Positions 43,420-56,722 of a stretch of 64,000 nucleotides of DNA are shown here, piece by piece (within the stretch, counting starts at the first letter, position 1; the number at the start of each line of letters is the position of its first letter). The notes under the pieces were generated by a model. The model ran no database searches. It was not told where the DNA came from and saw nothing but the letters and a program-made list of their open reading frames with translations. Made by a program: the position numbers and the translations under genes. This stretch comes from Panax quinquefolius (Eukaryota; Streptophyta; Magnoliopsida; Apiales; Araliaceae), in assembly GCA_020205615.1 (NCBI GenBank), contig CM035163.1:53541899-53605898 (forward strand), given 5' to 3'.

Positions 43420-45911
43420 TGTTAGTTCCTAGTAGGCACAATATAGATCTAGAAGGGGGGGTTGAATAGATCCTTTGATTTATAAAATACTTTTTCTCTT
43501 TTAAGTTGTATTGTTCATTAAGTAGCAGATGACAAACATGAGAATCTTTTCAAGCACATCAGAATAAGTAAAAGATCCCCTTCATTGATATATTCATAGT
43601 TAGTCATACATTATTCGTAGAGTTAACTTAGTAGTAAGCAGTTAGCACATACATAGCAGTTATAGCAGTTAAGGTACATAATGTAAATGACATAAATTAA
43701 AAGACACAAGGGTTTTAAGTGGTTCGAGAGACTCAAGCTCCTAATCCACTCTTACGCTTTCAACTAGCGAGTTTCCACTAAGGAAGGGCGGCCTCACAGA
43801 ATCACTAAGATTCCTTCAGGCCGTGACCTTAGGACTTTAGTTCACTAAGAAATCTTCAAGGCCAGCAGCCTTGTAACTTCTCTAGTTCCCTAGGAACTCT
43901 TCAAGCCCAGCAGGCTTGGAATCTTCATTTAGTCCCTCTGGACAAGGACCCCTTAGGCCCTGGCTTCTTGTTGTTATAGTTGTTGATGTTGTTAATGCTG
44001 AGCTGCTAAGATGTCATTAAGCTCTGAACATCTTTTTTACTTAGTAGCTTGGTGTGGTCCTCTTGGCATTCTGCTTTGATTATGGACCACATCTTCTTTG
44101 GTGCAGCTGATCTTTACTCTTTTCAGCTCATCTTCATCTGGTGTCATCTGTGCACCATCACCATCTGGATTTGCTAAGTCCCTGAGCTTTTGGTAGACTT
44201 CTTCTGGCACTTAGTAATCCCTGAACCCTTCTTGAATGTTTTGTAGATATGGTTCTGCACTTGTTCAGTTTCAACTTTAGGTTCATAGTGATCTGTAGAG
44301 TGGCTCTCTTGATCTTCTTTGTACTCAGCCACTTTCCTGAATGCTATCTTTTTGACCTTCTCGGCTCTCAGCTTGGCTGCCATCTTTAGTGGCATTCTCA
44401 TCTTTGTTGAGTGAAGCTTTGATCTGTATGAGTCCTTCTTCAAACCTGCTTCACTTCCACCTTGGTAGTCTCACTGTCACTGAGACTTGTACTATTGATC
44501 TTTGGTGGAACTCGTAGAGTTAACAATAGCATTCACCAACTCAACGATTCAGTAACTTCACAATCATTAGCAACACTTGATCTTTGAAGCTCTGTTGATT
44601 TATACTCCTTCCCAATCTTCCCATTTGAAAGTAGCCATTGAAAGCTATTCAAATTGCCTCGCAAATCTCGAGTTATTTGGTGCAGACTGCAGATGTGACA
44701 TAACACCTTTTTTTGACTTTCCGACACTGCAGGTTTCACCTACCTCATCAGAATTGTCACTTTCATGTCTCGGGCAGGTAGTCAAATTTATTTCACCCTT
44801 CTGATTTCTCAATCATAGGTTGTCCTTGCATCGATGCTCTCAATGAGCTTTTGTCTGAATATTAATCTTTAGATTGAGCCATTGCCAATGCCTCAATCTC
44901 TATTTGTTCGAGCTATACGATTCGGATGCACAACTTCTTGGACTTGATTGTAGTGTCTTGTTGATTGTTGCTTCTTGACTTGTGGAGTTAACACTACGAT
45001 CTTGAAGAGTGATCATTAGATCTTCAATGTGGAACACTTCTTCCTTTTCTAGTGCAGTGCTTCAACCAGAGGCTTCATTCCTTTGGATATTCTGGGAGTG
45101 CTCAATTATTGAGAATCGTGTTTGCTCTGATTCTCTTTGTGGTCTTAATGAGCACATCTGTTAAGATCTTATCTCTCACTCTCTGATTATTCACCATTGC
45201 GCGATACACTCGACTTTAAGATCAGATCTTGATACTACGATTTCTGTTGTTGTGCTTGTTGTCTTCATCTGATCTTGCTTGACTACGATCTCTGCCTTTG
45301 ATACGATCAGTAGACTCTACGATTCTGAGTGCAGTCTACGATTCTTGAATTGGCTTTGACATTAGTAGACTCTACGACTCCGAGTGTAGTCTACGATTCT
45401 TGACTGGCTTTGGTAGATGCTCGGTCGGCTCATAGGCAGGCTGTCTCTACGATTATGAACATGACTTCCTCAGTAGACTACGGACCTGAGGAAGTTCTCC
45501 TTGACACACTACGATCCTTCCTCGTCTCTCCTGGAAGTCTACGAACTCCGAGATCTACTATCTTACAGACTATGATTCTGCCTCGATAGCTCTCGAGTTT
45601 TCCTTGACTCTCCTGGCAGACTACGATTTTTGGTGCAGTGCTCAACGATCAGACAAGCCTATCTATTACATCATAAGATCAACCTAACATGCTTGATCTT
45701 ACTATATTTATAGTCATTGTACATCATTTCTTTTTAAGGACTAACACATTTGATCAATTCATTCTAAGTCCTTATACATATGTTTCTATTATCTATCAAA
45801 GAACTTTACAACTTTTCTTAATACAAGCATACTTGCATATTCATTCATATGTATATATCATAATCAAATCATATGTAAATAGGAATATCATTCACATGCT
45901 TATTCCTGACA
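43420..45911 (-). repeat. 5' LTR of E (2492 bp)
   Basis: It is colinear with 28457-31447 except that one block of about 480 bp is missing at 45075 (CTTCAA joined to CCAGAGG). The TATA box is at 45702-45713. A copy of the coding-like stretch lies at 43980-44460. Confidence 0.85.
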
Positions 45912-45916
45912 CTTTG
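45912..45916. repeat. Target-site duplication of E, right (CTTTG)
   Basis: It matches 28452-28456 exactly. Confidence 0.85.
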
Positions 45917-46199
45917 GTATTATATTTAGGAACAATTGTTGTTCTATTTATAATAATAATATTTTGTATAAAACTGAAATATTACTTAATGGATTTTGTG
46001 TACTTGACTTGCGTAAAAATTATTTTGCAAATTAAAAAAACTAGTATAAGAAAAGGAGATGATCATTCAAAGAGTTGAATATGTGTATTTGATGAAATAC
46101 AAGTATGAATTATTTGAAAGTTTCAAAGAATTCAGAAGTGAAACAAATTAGCAAAGTATTAAGATTCTTTGATTAGATCAAGGAATAAATACTTGTGCA
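45917..46199 (+). other. AT-rich sequence between E and Copia pol, unassigned
   Basis: It is continuous with 28451 once E is removed. No motif could be placed. It could be the end of X or a decayed upstream part of Copia element G. Confidence 0.3.
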
Positions 46200-47886
46200 A
46201 TGAGTTTCTAAATCATCTCAAATGGTTTTCTCACAATGGACGCCTCCTGATACATAATAATTGATAGATGTGTCTGAAAGGAAAAATCATACCTTGTTGG
46301 ACATGGTACGGTCCATAATGATTTTAGCGACATTCCAGTATCCCTCTAGGATCATGTCCTAGAAATGGCTGCATATCTATGAAAAGGTAACCTCAAAATT
46401 TGGCCCCAAGACTCTATAAGAGTTATGGACAAGGAGGATTCCTAATCTTAAGTATGTTAAGATAAGGGGTTGTCCAACTTATGTGAAAAGGTTTCAAAGG
46501 ATACGCTTGAGACAAGATTTTTCAAGTATAGATTTGTGGGACATCCTAAAGTAAGTTTAGGGTATATATTCTATAATCCTATTTAGCAAAAGGTGTTTGT
46601 TGCGAAACATGCTACCTTCTAAGATAAAGATGTTTATCATTGAAGGGGCTAGTGGGAGAATAATAGATCTTGAAGAGTTCAAGAACCACAAAACACTGTA
46701 AGTCAAATAAGAGGAACCTGTAGATAGACCTATTGTACCACAACCGAATCGTAAATCTGGAATAGTACCGAAGATACCTAGGAGGTATAGATTCATCATA
46801 GATGATGATAATGATGAGGTACACATCATAGAAGATGATGATCCAGTTACATACGATAAGGTAAGAGTTGTAGACACTTAGAGAAATGAATTGAAGCAAG
46901 CTTCTCAAATATGGAACATTCATTTTGATGAGACAATAAAAAAGGTTTGATTTTATCATAAACAAGAATGAACTTAGTGGGTACAAAAGGGTCAGTGGGA
47001 GCGTTGTGACATTTCTAGTATTATATGTTGATATATTATGGATAAGGAATAACATACCAATGCTACAATTAGTAAAGATAAAGTATTCTAAATATTCCTT
47101 CATGAATGATTTGGGAAGAGTATCTTAATTGGGGATACAAATCTATATAGATAGATTTAAGAGGATGCTCGACTTAACCCAAGGAACGTATATTCATTTG
47201 ATGCTAAAGTTGTTTATCATGGAAAACTCCAAGAGATGTCTCATGTTGATGAGCCATGGAGTGTATCTCTCTTACTAGTCCCCATAGACTCCTGAAAAGA
47301 GAGATCGCATGAGTGAAAATCATGTATATAATGAAATATACGAGACCTGATGTTGATCAGTCATATTCTGGAGAAGTTCACTATGAGTCAGTGAAAAACA
47401 TCTTAAAGTACTTAACCGACACTAAGGATGTGATCATATACATGGTGGGTCTGAATTAAAACTAGAGGGCTTAACAAACTCGAGTTTTTTCAGACAGACC
47501 AAGACGACAGAAAATACACTTTAAGGTAAAGCGTTACCTTGAACGGTGGTGCAGTGAATTGAAAAGGTTCCAAAAAGCAAAGTGTTGCTAGTTTAGTGAT
47601 AAAGACATAGTATATAGCTATAAATGAAGCTACAAGTTGATTGTTTGGATGAAAAGTTCATTACAGAACTAGGAATAGTTCCTAAGTCTCATCTTGGATC
47701 TAAACATGTGTTGTGGCACTTTCATTTGATTGTAGAAAATATTGAAAGATGGGAAATCACTATAGAGATAGTGGAGTCTCAAGAATAGCATTACTTATAC
47801 ATTAACTAAATTAAGCTTATCTAACAGCAGGATAATCGTCACTTAGACAAGAAGGGTATGAGATACCATGGCGATTGACTTTAGTG
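46200..47886 (+). pseudogene. Copia-type pol remnant (integrase end, RT, RNase H) of G
   Basis: Fragments across all three frames follow Copia pol order. RFVGHPKVSLGYIFYNP and QKVFVAKHATFL (46530-46620) are the integrase C-terminus, and PVDRPIVPQPNRKSGIVPK then RRYRFIIDDDNDEV (46715-46830) is the linker before RT. IGDTNLYR (47135) and AKVVYHGKLQEM (47205) come from RT. LNGGAV (47550) and SKHVLWHFHLIVENIERW (47700-47755) lie in RNase H. A C-terminal HLDKKGMRYHGDWL-like end (47840-47880) precedes the polypurine tract. Large parts, including the RT active site, are deleted, and there are stops throughout. It is an old relic. Confidence 0.7.
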
Positions 47887-47898
47887 CAAGTGGGAGAT
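47887..47898 (+). other. Polypurine tract of G
   Basis: CAAGTGGGAGAT directly follows the pol end, the usual Copia arrangement. Confidence 0.7.
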
Positions 47899-49500
47899 TT
47901 AAAGTAGTATGCACACAAGCCAATCATGTTTGATGATAAAGCATATACTTTGTAACAATATTATTCATTTATTAATAAAAAGTATGAATTTATTAAAGGC
48001 TTTTAATTATCTACATGATGTTGTTTTATAATATGTGATAAACCCATAGTTTTAAGCAATGCTTTTAGAATAATGATGATGATCATTCTAATGAGATCTA
48101 AATTCTTAGAAAGCTTAAAACTAAAATAGTTCCCAATCGTTGGATTACTAAATTGGGGATTAGTGAATCCGAATAGATTGGTACATACATTGCTTGCTCA
48201 TTGGATGAGGATGATTAATCTCATGATCATTTGTGTGGAGACACTAAAGCAAGTATGTAGGTGCTTATTAGAGAATAAGTTCACTGAACGTGGCTCGCTA
48301 AGGAATACCTAATGGAGTTTTACTTGCCTGTCAATAGGAATTCCTATAGTGATAGGAGTACAAGTGATCCTTGGACTTGAGATCATCATAGTATCTTGTG
48401 TATGATGAGTTATACTTTAACTTATTCCTTAAGACCCTTAGGTATATCAAAGGGTATGCTTGGGTATAATAAGTCGTACATGGAGATAATGTATGATCAA
48501 TAAAGAATCTACCACTTCTAGTAAAAGAAGAGAAATGTCCTATGTGATTCGATAAATCACAACCTAGTAGTCCTTGGCTAAGACAGAATGAAATTAGAAA
48601 GGAGTTTCTAATTTGTATTATTTGGAGTTGTGCATTTAAGAGTCGAAATACATATAATTAAATAAAATAAGACTTAACAGTAATTCCATGTCTTATATTT
48701 AATTGGGACATTGTATGGTAGAAGGATTGAATTATCTGATAACTATTTACTCAAAGGTTCTTTTATGATTAATGTTGAAATCTATATTATCTGGAAAAGT
48801 CGTTGATCGCTAGAGGGGTTATCCTATTGTAGAATAAATATTATTTATTTAAATAAATTAATAATTTAATTTATTTATTTAAATAAGATTAGAATTGTTC
48901 TAATTGATTTATTCACAACCTAGGTTTAATATGGAGAACCTAAAGGGTCACACCATAAAAGGAAGAATAATTATTTAAGAAATTAATGGCATAATCGTAA
49001 TAAAAGTTAAGTATATTTAATTTAATAATGGTGATAGAATAAATTAAATAGCTTAATATTTATTATTTAATATTTTAGAAATATTAAATATAAATTAATA
49101 ACGAGAGTCTTATTATTATTTTTACTATTATTATTATTTAATTCCTAAAAGAGTTTGAGAATTAATTAATAAAAGTACTCTCATACATTCCTAATAAGAT
49201 TAGGATGTTAAATTAATTAAAAGAGTTTAATTAATTATCCCTAATAAGATTAGGGAGCTTAATTAATTAAAGGAATTTAATTAATTAAATAATATCCTAT
49301 TTTCTAATTAGATTAGAAGGGTTAACTGATATCTTTATAAGAGGAGTCTTATATCAGATATCAATATAATTGATTCCAATTGTTGGAGAGTACGCTCCTT
49401 TTCTATGAGAGATAGAAAAACTCGGGTTTTGCAAAACACCCATCTTCTCGAATCTTTCTTCTTCCTTGGTGGATCACCTCTAGAGGCCAAACACTTGGGT
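47899..49500 (+). repeat. 3' LTR of Copia element G, interrupted by H
   Basis: It starts TTTAAAG (TG start mutated) after the polypurine tract, and its text (ATGCACACAAGCCAATCATG, TTTGTAAC) has the style of plant Copia LTRs. 48830-49330 is AT-rich with repeats of TTAATTAATTAAA and CCTAATAAGATTAGG. It is cut at 49500 by the H terminus. No coding region is seen. Confidence 0.6.
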
Positions 49501-52500
49501 TGTGACGCCACCAAATTCGGACCTCCACTTGGTCAATTGAATTTGGTTCATCACGTGCTCAAAGTATTACCATAATAACTAAAATAACAAATTCACAATG
49601 GAAAATCTAATTTAGAATAATATACAATGATTTATTATAATTATTCCCCCAAGTCTCGCAACCTACAGTACTTAATAGATTACATAATAGTATCGAATAA
49701 AGACCTATTACATAATCATACTTAAGTTTAAACATAGTCTTAATACAACATAATAATCTTAAACATAAAAGGGACAAGCTAGTCGGTAGCCTTGCCCTTG
49801 CCCTTGTCTTTACTAGAGACACCTCCATGTTCCTCCTTAACTGAAAGGTTTTAAATAAGCAAGTATGAGCACAAATTGCCCAGCAAGTAATATGTAACAA
49901 GGGTATAGGATATAATATCACAAGGTTTGAAATATCGAAGTGCCATTTCTAGGATAGTTCAAAGTGTTAGAATAACATTATGGATAAGGAATATCAACAA
50001 TTCTTGGAATAAGAACGACAATTCAATATAAATCAACAGATATATATGAATTCAATGACAAACAATGTATCCAACTGGATAAACAATTTATACTGAGCAG
50101 TCACTAAGGACTATTGAACCTCCACTAGAGTTACCAATATTAAATTGATAACCCAAAAATATCAAGTACTATAGATGATCAGTCTACAATACTTTACGTT
50201 ATGCATAACACCACAATAATATTCATTCATGTGTTGGGGTTTCCAACGACATACACTCCCCTTACCAAAAGGGTTGTCCAACTCAGTTTTCAAGATTTTC
50301 GCACCAATCAATTGGTTTGGACAACTTTTATAAGCATGCATATAGTCTAGCCGAATCAAATGGCATCGACTCTTTCATAAAATTCAAGAATAATATTAAG
50401 TTCAACATGAATAATAACTTTCACAAGAATTTAAGCATACTAGTTCGATTGAACGAATAAGCGGGATAACTTACATTCACAAGATAAGTTTAAAAGTAGG
50501 GTTCAAGAAACTTGCACAAACAAGGGTGAAGTTCAAGGAAACTCGCTCAATAATAATTAGAGTAAGTTTAGGGAACTTGCCTTAAGCGTAGTTTATCCAC
50601 GTTAATAACTCAACACTTTCGAATCCTATTTATAGCGTATTATATGATCATGATATTCATTAGCTAACACAGTCTTTAAACAAGCTTGACATGATTCAAG
50701 TATACACATATGGTACAAAATTAGTTTATAAGTCATCACAAATACCACAACGGCTTGATTGCCCAATTTCTTGAAGACATTCTTCGGACTCAACATTTGG
50801 AAGTTATGATCAACATTTATCTCTATCACATAGCATGCTTCTTAACAAATTTCATAGCATATTGGTCATGTAAGATAAGTTCAAGTAATCCTATAGGCAT
50901 GCTTCAACATCGATTCAAAATGAAATGCGAAACTCAAGATTCCAGGACTAAGCCTTGGTGTGCTACGCGTAGCTAAGCTTTAGGGCCAGTAGCATTGCTT
51001 GGCAATCCTCCGCCAAGCCAAGACTTAGCTGCTGCCTTGTGGTTTCTGTTTGGCTTGCTCAAAACAATCATACATGATATACTTGCCATGTTAAGGGTCT
51101 TTTCATGCTTCTCAAGTAAATCTAGGTTCCCTTTTATAACATATTTCTAAATTGATCATTTCAACCATTTGAGGCCATTCAAGGTCGTGAAACTACAAAG
51201 TCTATCATGATTGCTCTTCAAACACACATGTTAGTTACAAAACTCATATTAGACATGTTTATGAGTATTCATAACGCATATGTGAAACTAACACGACTTT
51301 AGTTGAAAATAGGCTTCGTTCATGCTTTATTTGAAATGTGATACACAAGCATGGTATATCTATGGTTATACTACATGAGTGAGTCTAAGAGTATCACCAA
51401 CATGCTTATAAAGGTCAGATTCTATCTTTCAAGATAGTTTGTCAATATTCATGTTCAAAGGTCATTAGTAGGTTCAACATATTCATTCTTGCTTACTAAT
51501 CATATAAACACAATATAAAGGTTTATTCATACATTTTTAAACCATACCAACATGCTTGCAAAGTTAGAATATACATCATGTAGTGGTCATGCATTTTAGC
51601 TCACTAGGCTAAGCTTTTTCTTGAAAATATTTCTAACACAAGGCTTAATAAGGTAGTTATGAACAAAGGGACTACGTACATTCTCATCTAAGTGTAAAAT
51701 CAATTATGTATAGCTTACTAGGTTCAAAATTTGCAGAACATGATCTCTAACATAGTTTGTTTTCAAAACTTAAAGTCCAAATCTCCATTTAAACCATATG
51801 TCTTCATTAATCATGAAAGTCTATTAAAACATGTCCAACTTAGATTCATATACTTATACATACACCTTAAACATTCTTTCATGCTAGTTTAAGCCATAAT
51901 GGTCGATCAACACATAACAGATTTCAAAACAGAAGTTCCAACTGAGTTTCAAGAATTAAGCGCAATTTGCGTTGCTTTAGTTCAATAATGGCGGCAATAA
52001 GTGCCGTGCAGATTCAGTCTGAAAGCGGACTACTGCTTTTGTAGTCTTGGCCAACTTGATTTCCTTGACATCAAACATGTCCCAAATCATTCATAAAGTG
52101 TTTATACATGCTAGTAGACTTCCTAAACACCTTATAATATGTTTATTCATATCAATTAACAAATGAATTCAAGAAATTTGAAGAATCAAACAAACCCATC
52201 TCAAGAACATAGATAAAAATTATACCTTCTTAAGCTTAAATTGGACTTCCCACACACTGAATAAGCTTCTACAATTGCTCAGCCACTTGAATGCTTCACT
52301 TAGACAACTCTTAGCAACACAAAAATATGAACTCAAGCTTAATTTATAGAGAAAACATGGACTAGTCATTGGCTTTACACAATTTTGGAGCCCATGGTGC
52401 AATGGAAAGACACATAGGTTCATGAAGAGTAGTTTAACAACCCTTACCAGCCACTTAGCTTAGCAATGATCTCCTATGATTTAGCAGCTAGAAAGTTTAA

Positions 52501-53741
52501 GTAATATAGCTTCAAGTTACTGTTCATTGTACTTGGTGACACTTATTATGGGACAAGAGAGAAAATCCCAGCATTCTTGATATCTAGGCTTGGTTTGGTC
52601 TACTTAATTTCCCACAATGAAATCTTAATGTACAATTGTTACCATATTAGGAATTTTAGGGATAAATTACACACTCACATCATATAGTCCATGTACATTA
52701 AATATACACAATAATATAATGTAGTCAGATATTATTGTTCGGGTAGTACCATAATTATCTCTACCACTCATATAACCATATTATAACCTTATTATATTAA
52801 TAACTTATTTATTTATGTTAAATAAATAAATTTATTCCCTCCCTTGATTAATCACCACTTAATATAATATAGTTTCATAGATCTTAATATATAGTCACAC
52901 CACACTATATAATATGGTTATATTATTGCTCATATGCATATAACTGTCAATATAATATTATTATATTACTAACTTACTTATAAATAATTTATTCACTTCC
53001 TTGATTAATTAACATCAATATTAATTAATCTCATCATCGATTGATTAATGTATTTATGGATTTTCAAAATCATTATTCATCTTTATAATATATTACAAAT
53101 AATAGTAATCACACATTATTAGTTAATTACTAAGAATTCAATATTCTACCACAACCATTAACAATTAATTAATATAACAATTAACAATTAATATTACTTA
53201 ATTGCGCACTTTATTTCATAGTTTATTAATGTCACACACGCCACATAATTGTTCATTTAATTTTCCAAGGTAGAAGAATTATTTTTTCTCCAACTGACCA
53301 CTTACATGCAATTGTATGCGATTCTTATTTGTTGGAGACGGCCTTGTGCTGCCATACCGACAACGATGCCAAGAGACTGGTTTAGCTTAAGCCAGTGTGA
53401 ACCCCTATTGTCATACTCGTCTTACAAGACATGAATTAATATCCACAAGAGTAATATTACAAGTCTACGAGCGTATTGATTACACACATGAAATCACATG
53501 ATCAACACTATTAATTTTCTAGATTCTCATTTTAATTTGCTTAACGGATTTCTTTGTTTCACATTATGCCACACAAGGCATTTCAGAAATCCTATTGTCA
53601 CTTCACACATCGTAATACACATTGATCTAATACGAATCAATTGAATTAACCGACTCTCAAAATAATAACACTTATATTCACAAAATTTTTATTTCCATTA
53701 ATATATTCATTTAATAATACGGGAAATTCTCGTGTATTACA
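49501..53741 (-). repeat. 3' LTR of H (4241 bp)
   Basis: It starts TGTAATACACGAG at 53741 after a polypurine tract and ends TTTGGTGGCGTCACA at 49501. A perfect 9-bp inverted repeat ACCAAATTC/GAATTTGGT sits at 49510-49547, near the LTR end. Possible TATA boxes are at 52341-52350 and 50626-50635; neither is decisive. The remainder is non-coding, with AT-rich U3 at 52640-53240. Confidence 0.8.
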
Positions 53742-53755
53742 TCCTCCCCCCCTTA
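53742..53755 (-). other. Polypurine tract of H
   Basis: AAGGGGGGGAGGA abuts the LTR start TGTAATACACG on the minus strand. Confidence 0.8.
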
Positions 53756-53789
53756 TAAAAATTTAGTCCCAGAATTGCTACAAGGTTAC

Positions 53790-54660
53790 ACAAATAGATG
53801 GGGGTAATCCCTCATTATCCTATCTTCTAGCTCCTACGTTGACTCCTCAACATCGTGGTTACGCCAAAGCACTTTTACAGAAGAAATAACTTTATTCCTT
53901 AAGGTTTGCTCTTTCCTATCAAGAATTTGGACAAGAATTTCTTCGTATGCTAAGTTCTTCTCCACTTGAATGGGTTCGTAAGAAATCACGTGTTTGTAGT
54001 CAGGCTTGTACGGACGCAACACGGATATGTGAAACACGTTATGGATGTGCTCCAACTTAGGTGGTAATGCAACTTTATATGCTACTTCGCCCACTCACTT
54101 TAGTATCTCGAACGGTCCTATGAATCTTGAACTCAGTTTTCCTTTCTTTCCGAAACAGATCTTTCCCTTCCATGGAGATACTTTTAAGAATATATGGAGA
54201 TACTTTTAAGAATATAAAACTGCCAACTTCAAAGTCTCGGTCTTGCCGATGCAAGTCTGCGTACTTCTTCTAGCGATCTTGAGCTGTTACTAATCTGGCT
54301 CTTATTACTGCAACCACGTCTGCGGTTTATTGTACTAACTCTGGTCCGAGTATTCATCGTTCTCCGACTTCGTCCCAACATAATGGCATTCTGCACTTCC
54401 TTTTGTAAAGAGCTTCATACGGTGGCATGCCGATACTCGCATGGTAACTATTATTATACGCAATTTCGACTAAGGGTAGGTGGTCGTCCCAATTTCCCTT
54501 GAAGTCCATCACGTAAGTCCTAAGTATGTCCTCTAGCGTTTGTATTGTTCGCTCACTTTGTCCGTCTGTCTGAGGATGATAAGCAGTACTTAACCGTAAC
54601 TATGTTCCCATCCTCTCTTGCAAGCTTTTCCAGAATTTTGACGTGAAACGCGGGTCTCGG
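53790..54660 (-). pseudogene. Integrase C-terminal part and chromodomain-type tail of H
   Basis: GEVAYKVALPPKLEHIHNVFH, SVLRPYKPDYKHV, LAYEEILVQILDRKEQTLR and [14 protein letters not shown] correspond to the B and F tails. A TAG replaces the Trp of TWELE at 53834. Upstream, [15 protein letters not shown] keeps the catalytic Glu and [21 protein letters not shown] follows. A 22-bp tandem duplication (ATGGAGATACTTTTAAGA... at about 54173-54216) repeats the codons for VSPYIFLK and shows local slippage. Confidence 0.75.
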
Positions 54661-55253
54661 TTAGAAATAATCGACACCGATACTCCATGTCATGAAAAAA
54701 TTTCCTTTACGTATAGACTCGCTAATTGATTCAAACTGTAGCGGATCTTGATCGGTAGAAAATGTGAGGTCTTCGTAAGTCGATCCACGATAACCCAAAT
54801 GGCATCCAAACCTTTCTGTGTGACTGGAAGTCCTACCACGAAATCCATCGTGATATGCTCCCATTTCCACTCTGGTATTTCCCACGATTTTAGTAAACCA
54901 CTCAGCCGTTGATACTTTGCTTTTACACGTTGACATGTAAGACATCTACTAACGTACTCCGCAATTTCTCATTTTAGATTTGGCCACCAAAAATGTTGCT
55001 TCAAGTCCCGGTACATCTTTGTGCCTCCCGGATGAACGGAATATGTCGTATTGTGTGCCTCGTGCAAAATCTCCTCTCTTAACTCAGCCACTGCCGGTAC
55101 CCACACTATCCCTTCGAATCTTAAGATACCGTCTTTATCTATCCGAAATTTTTCTACCTCATTTTTCGTGATCCTTTTCCTGATTTTCTCACATTCTCCA
55201 TCTTTCTCATGTGCTTCCTTTACTCTATCCAACAATATCAGACAAGCTTCCAT
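54661..55253 (-). pseudogene. Integrase zinc module and core of H, catalytic Asp lost
   Basis: The zinc module reads AHNTTYSVHPGGTKMYRDLK and, after a stop near 54966, CLTCQRVKAKYQRL. The first catalytic Asp is present in ITMDFVVGLPV. The second motif reads ISNRDPRFTS where B has VSDRDPRFTS, a GAC to AAC change that removes the catalytic Asp. A TGA lies just before HGVSVSI. The region is therefore non-functional. Confidence 0.75.
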
Positions 55254-55651
55254 TACAAATTAATAACTTCTCTTCAGACCTCTCGGGTCCCTTTACCTCT
55301 ATTTCCAACTTCTCCATATCTCTTATTAACTCTTCCTGAGTTGTCAGTTGAAACAATTTCTCCCTTCCCTTCCTGGCCAGAGCGTCGACAACTACGTTTG
55401 CCTTCCCCGGGTGATAAAGAATATCACAATCATAATCTTTGATTAATTCTAACCACCTCCTTTGACGCATATTCAACTCCTTCTGCGTGAAGATATATTT
55501 CAGACTTTTGTGGTCCGTGTATATCTCACATTTTTCTCCGTACAAATAATGTCTCCATATCTTTAACACAAAAACTACGGTCGCTAACTCTGGATCATGA
55601 GTAGGGTATCATTTTTCATAATCCTTTAACTGTCGTGATGCATACGCAATG
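55225..55651 (-). pseudogene. RNase H second half of H
   Basis: YASRQLKDYEK, a TGA, then [39 protein letters not shown] (the Asp is present here, unlike B), [16 protein letters not shown] and [11 protein letters not shown]. The domain is split at 55651 by insertion of I. Its first half resumes at 63259. Confidence 0.8.
55647..55651. repeat. Target-site duplication of I, left (CAATG)
   Basis: It is identical to 63259-63263. Removing one copy with the insert restores the RNase H codons of H. Confidence 0.9.
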
Positions 55652-56722
55652 TGTAACAACCCCAAAATAGGTCCATTCCATCCAACCTATTCTGAGTCGT
55701 TAAATACATGGTACAGAAAAACAACTACAACTTTATTACAACAATTGTCGTGCAAAATACAACAACACCTATCTTTGTGAGTTTGATACAAATATATACC
55801 AATCTGTAGCATGTCACAATGACACCTTACATAAAGGTATAGTCAAAAACCTGTTTTAGAAATTAGAATCTTTGGGAAGTGCTCAAGGAAACCTTCGTAT
55901 ACATGGGAGGCCATGCTTTTAGGTTATGGTAGATATCATATGGCCACGTAATTATCCTCGGTCAATCTAATAGACCCCAAAGAAAAACAAGAAGATTACT
56001 ATCATATTCTTCCCAATGGCGAGTCTTCTCTTGACATATCATTATCTCCACTGTCTCTAATTTGGTATTATACTCCAAACAAACACCAAGATTATATAGG
56101 TAGTGCTTGTAAATATACTCAGCAAGTGGATGAGCACAACCATGTCTTATGATAACACGAGGTTGTATGTCATTAGACATCTTGTATGATAGTGACAAAA
56201 CACCCTTCCAAGTTAAATTCACCTCACCCTCAACATCTATAGACCACCACTCTATTCCCTCGCTATCCCCCGCTCGACCCAGCTACACTTTTATTACCTG
56301 AAAGGAATTGTGAAACAAAAGGGTGAGCACAACTAGCTCAGTAAAGAATATTATGACTAAAGATAAATAAATTATCAATAGTCTTCATCAGTAATAAATC
56401 AGAGATTTAGAACATATGGTAGATGATAAAACTTTTCAACCATAGTTGCGGTGAATGAGCGATCCATTAGGAGAGTCAAATAGACTATAAAGTCTATTGT
56501 CTTCTCCATGTTAAAAATCCACCAACAATGTTTTATCCTCGTAACATCAATCAACAATTCCTCGCCCACAATCACGTGTATAACTTTCATAATCGTAATT
56601 GTAGTTCTAAATTCCTTTCCTCATCCAAGACAAAGATAATTTTCATCACTTGTCTTTACCTCAAACATCAAAGATCATGGTTATACCAAATCACAGCCCT
56701 GCTCATAATCATACTAATAAAT

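Larger units (their letters stand above)
28457..45911 (-). mobile_element. Large LTR retrotransposon derivative without gag-pol (E), interrupted by F
   Basis: Minus-strand order is 5' LTR 45911-43420, primer site, non-coding leader (43402-42152 and 36347-34776), one long broken ORF (34775-31683), polypurine tract and 3' LTR 31447-28457. The primer site matches initiator Met tRNA over 15 bases and the target duplication is CTTTG. After removing F the internal region is about 6.2 kb. No RT, integrase, RNase H or gag motif could be found in it. The polypurine tract ATAGGGGGAGAT and LTR style resemble Copia SIRE/Maximus elements. Its ORF sits next to the 3' LTR where SIRE elements have an env-like ORF. 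Mobilisation in trans is inferred. Confidence 0.7.

Noticed and set aside
45689..46078. Plus-strand 129-codon hydrophobic open frame
   Set aside because: It crosses the E LTR boundary and target duplication into unrelated DNA, so it cannot be an evolved gene.
46557..47103. Minus-strand open frames over the Copia relic
   Set aside because: They lie opposite recognisable Copia pol motifs on the plus strand and match nothing known.
50626..50635. TATA-like box as promoter of the H LTR
   Set aside because: It lies about 3.1 kb into a 4.2 kb LTR and has no supporting features; the box at 52341-52350 is more plausible, but neither was called.
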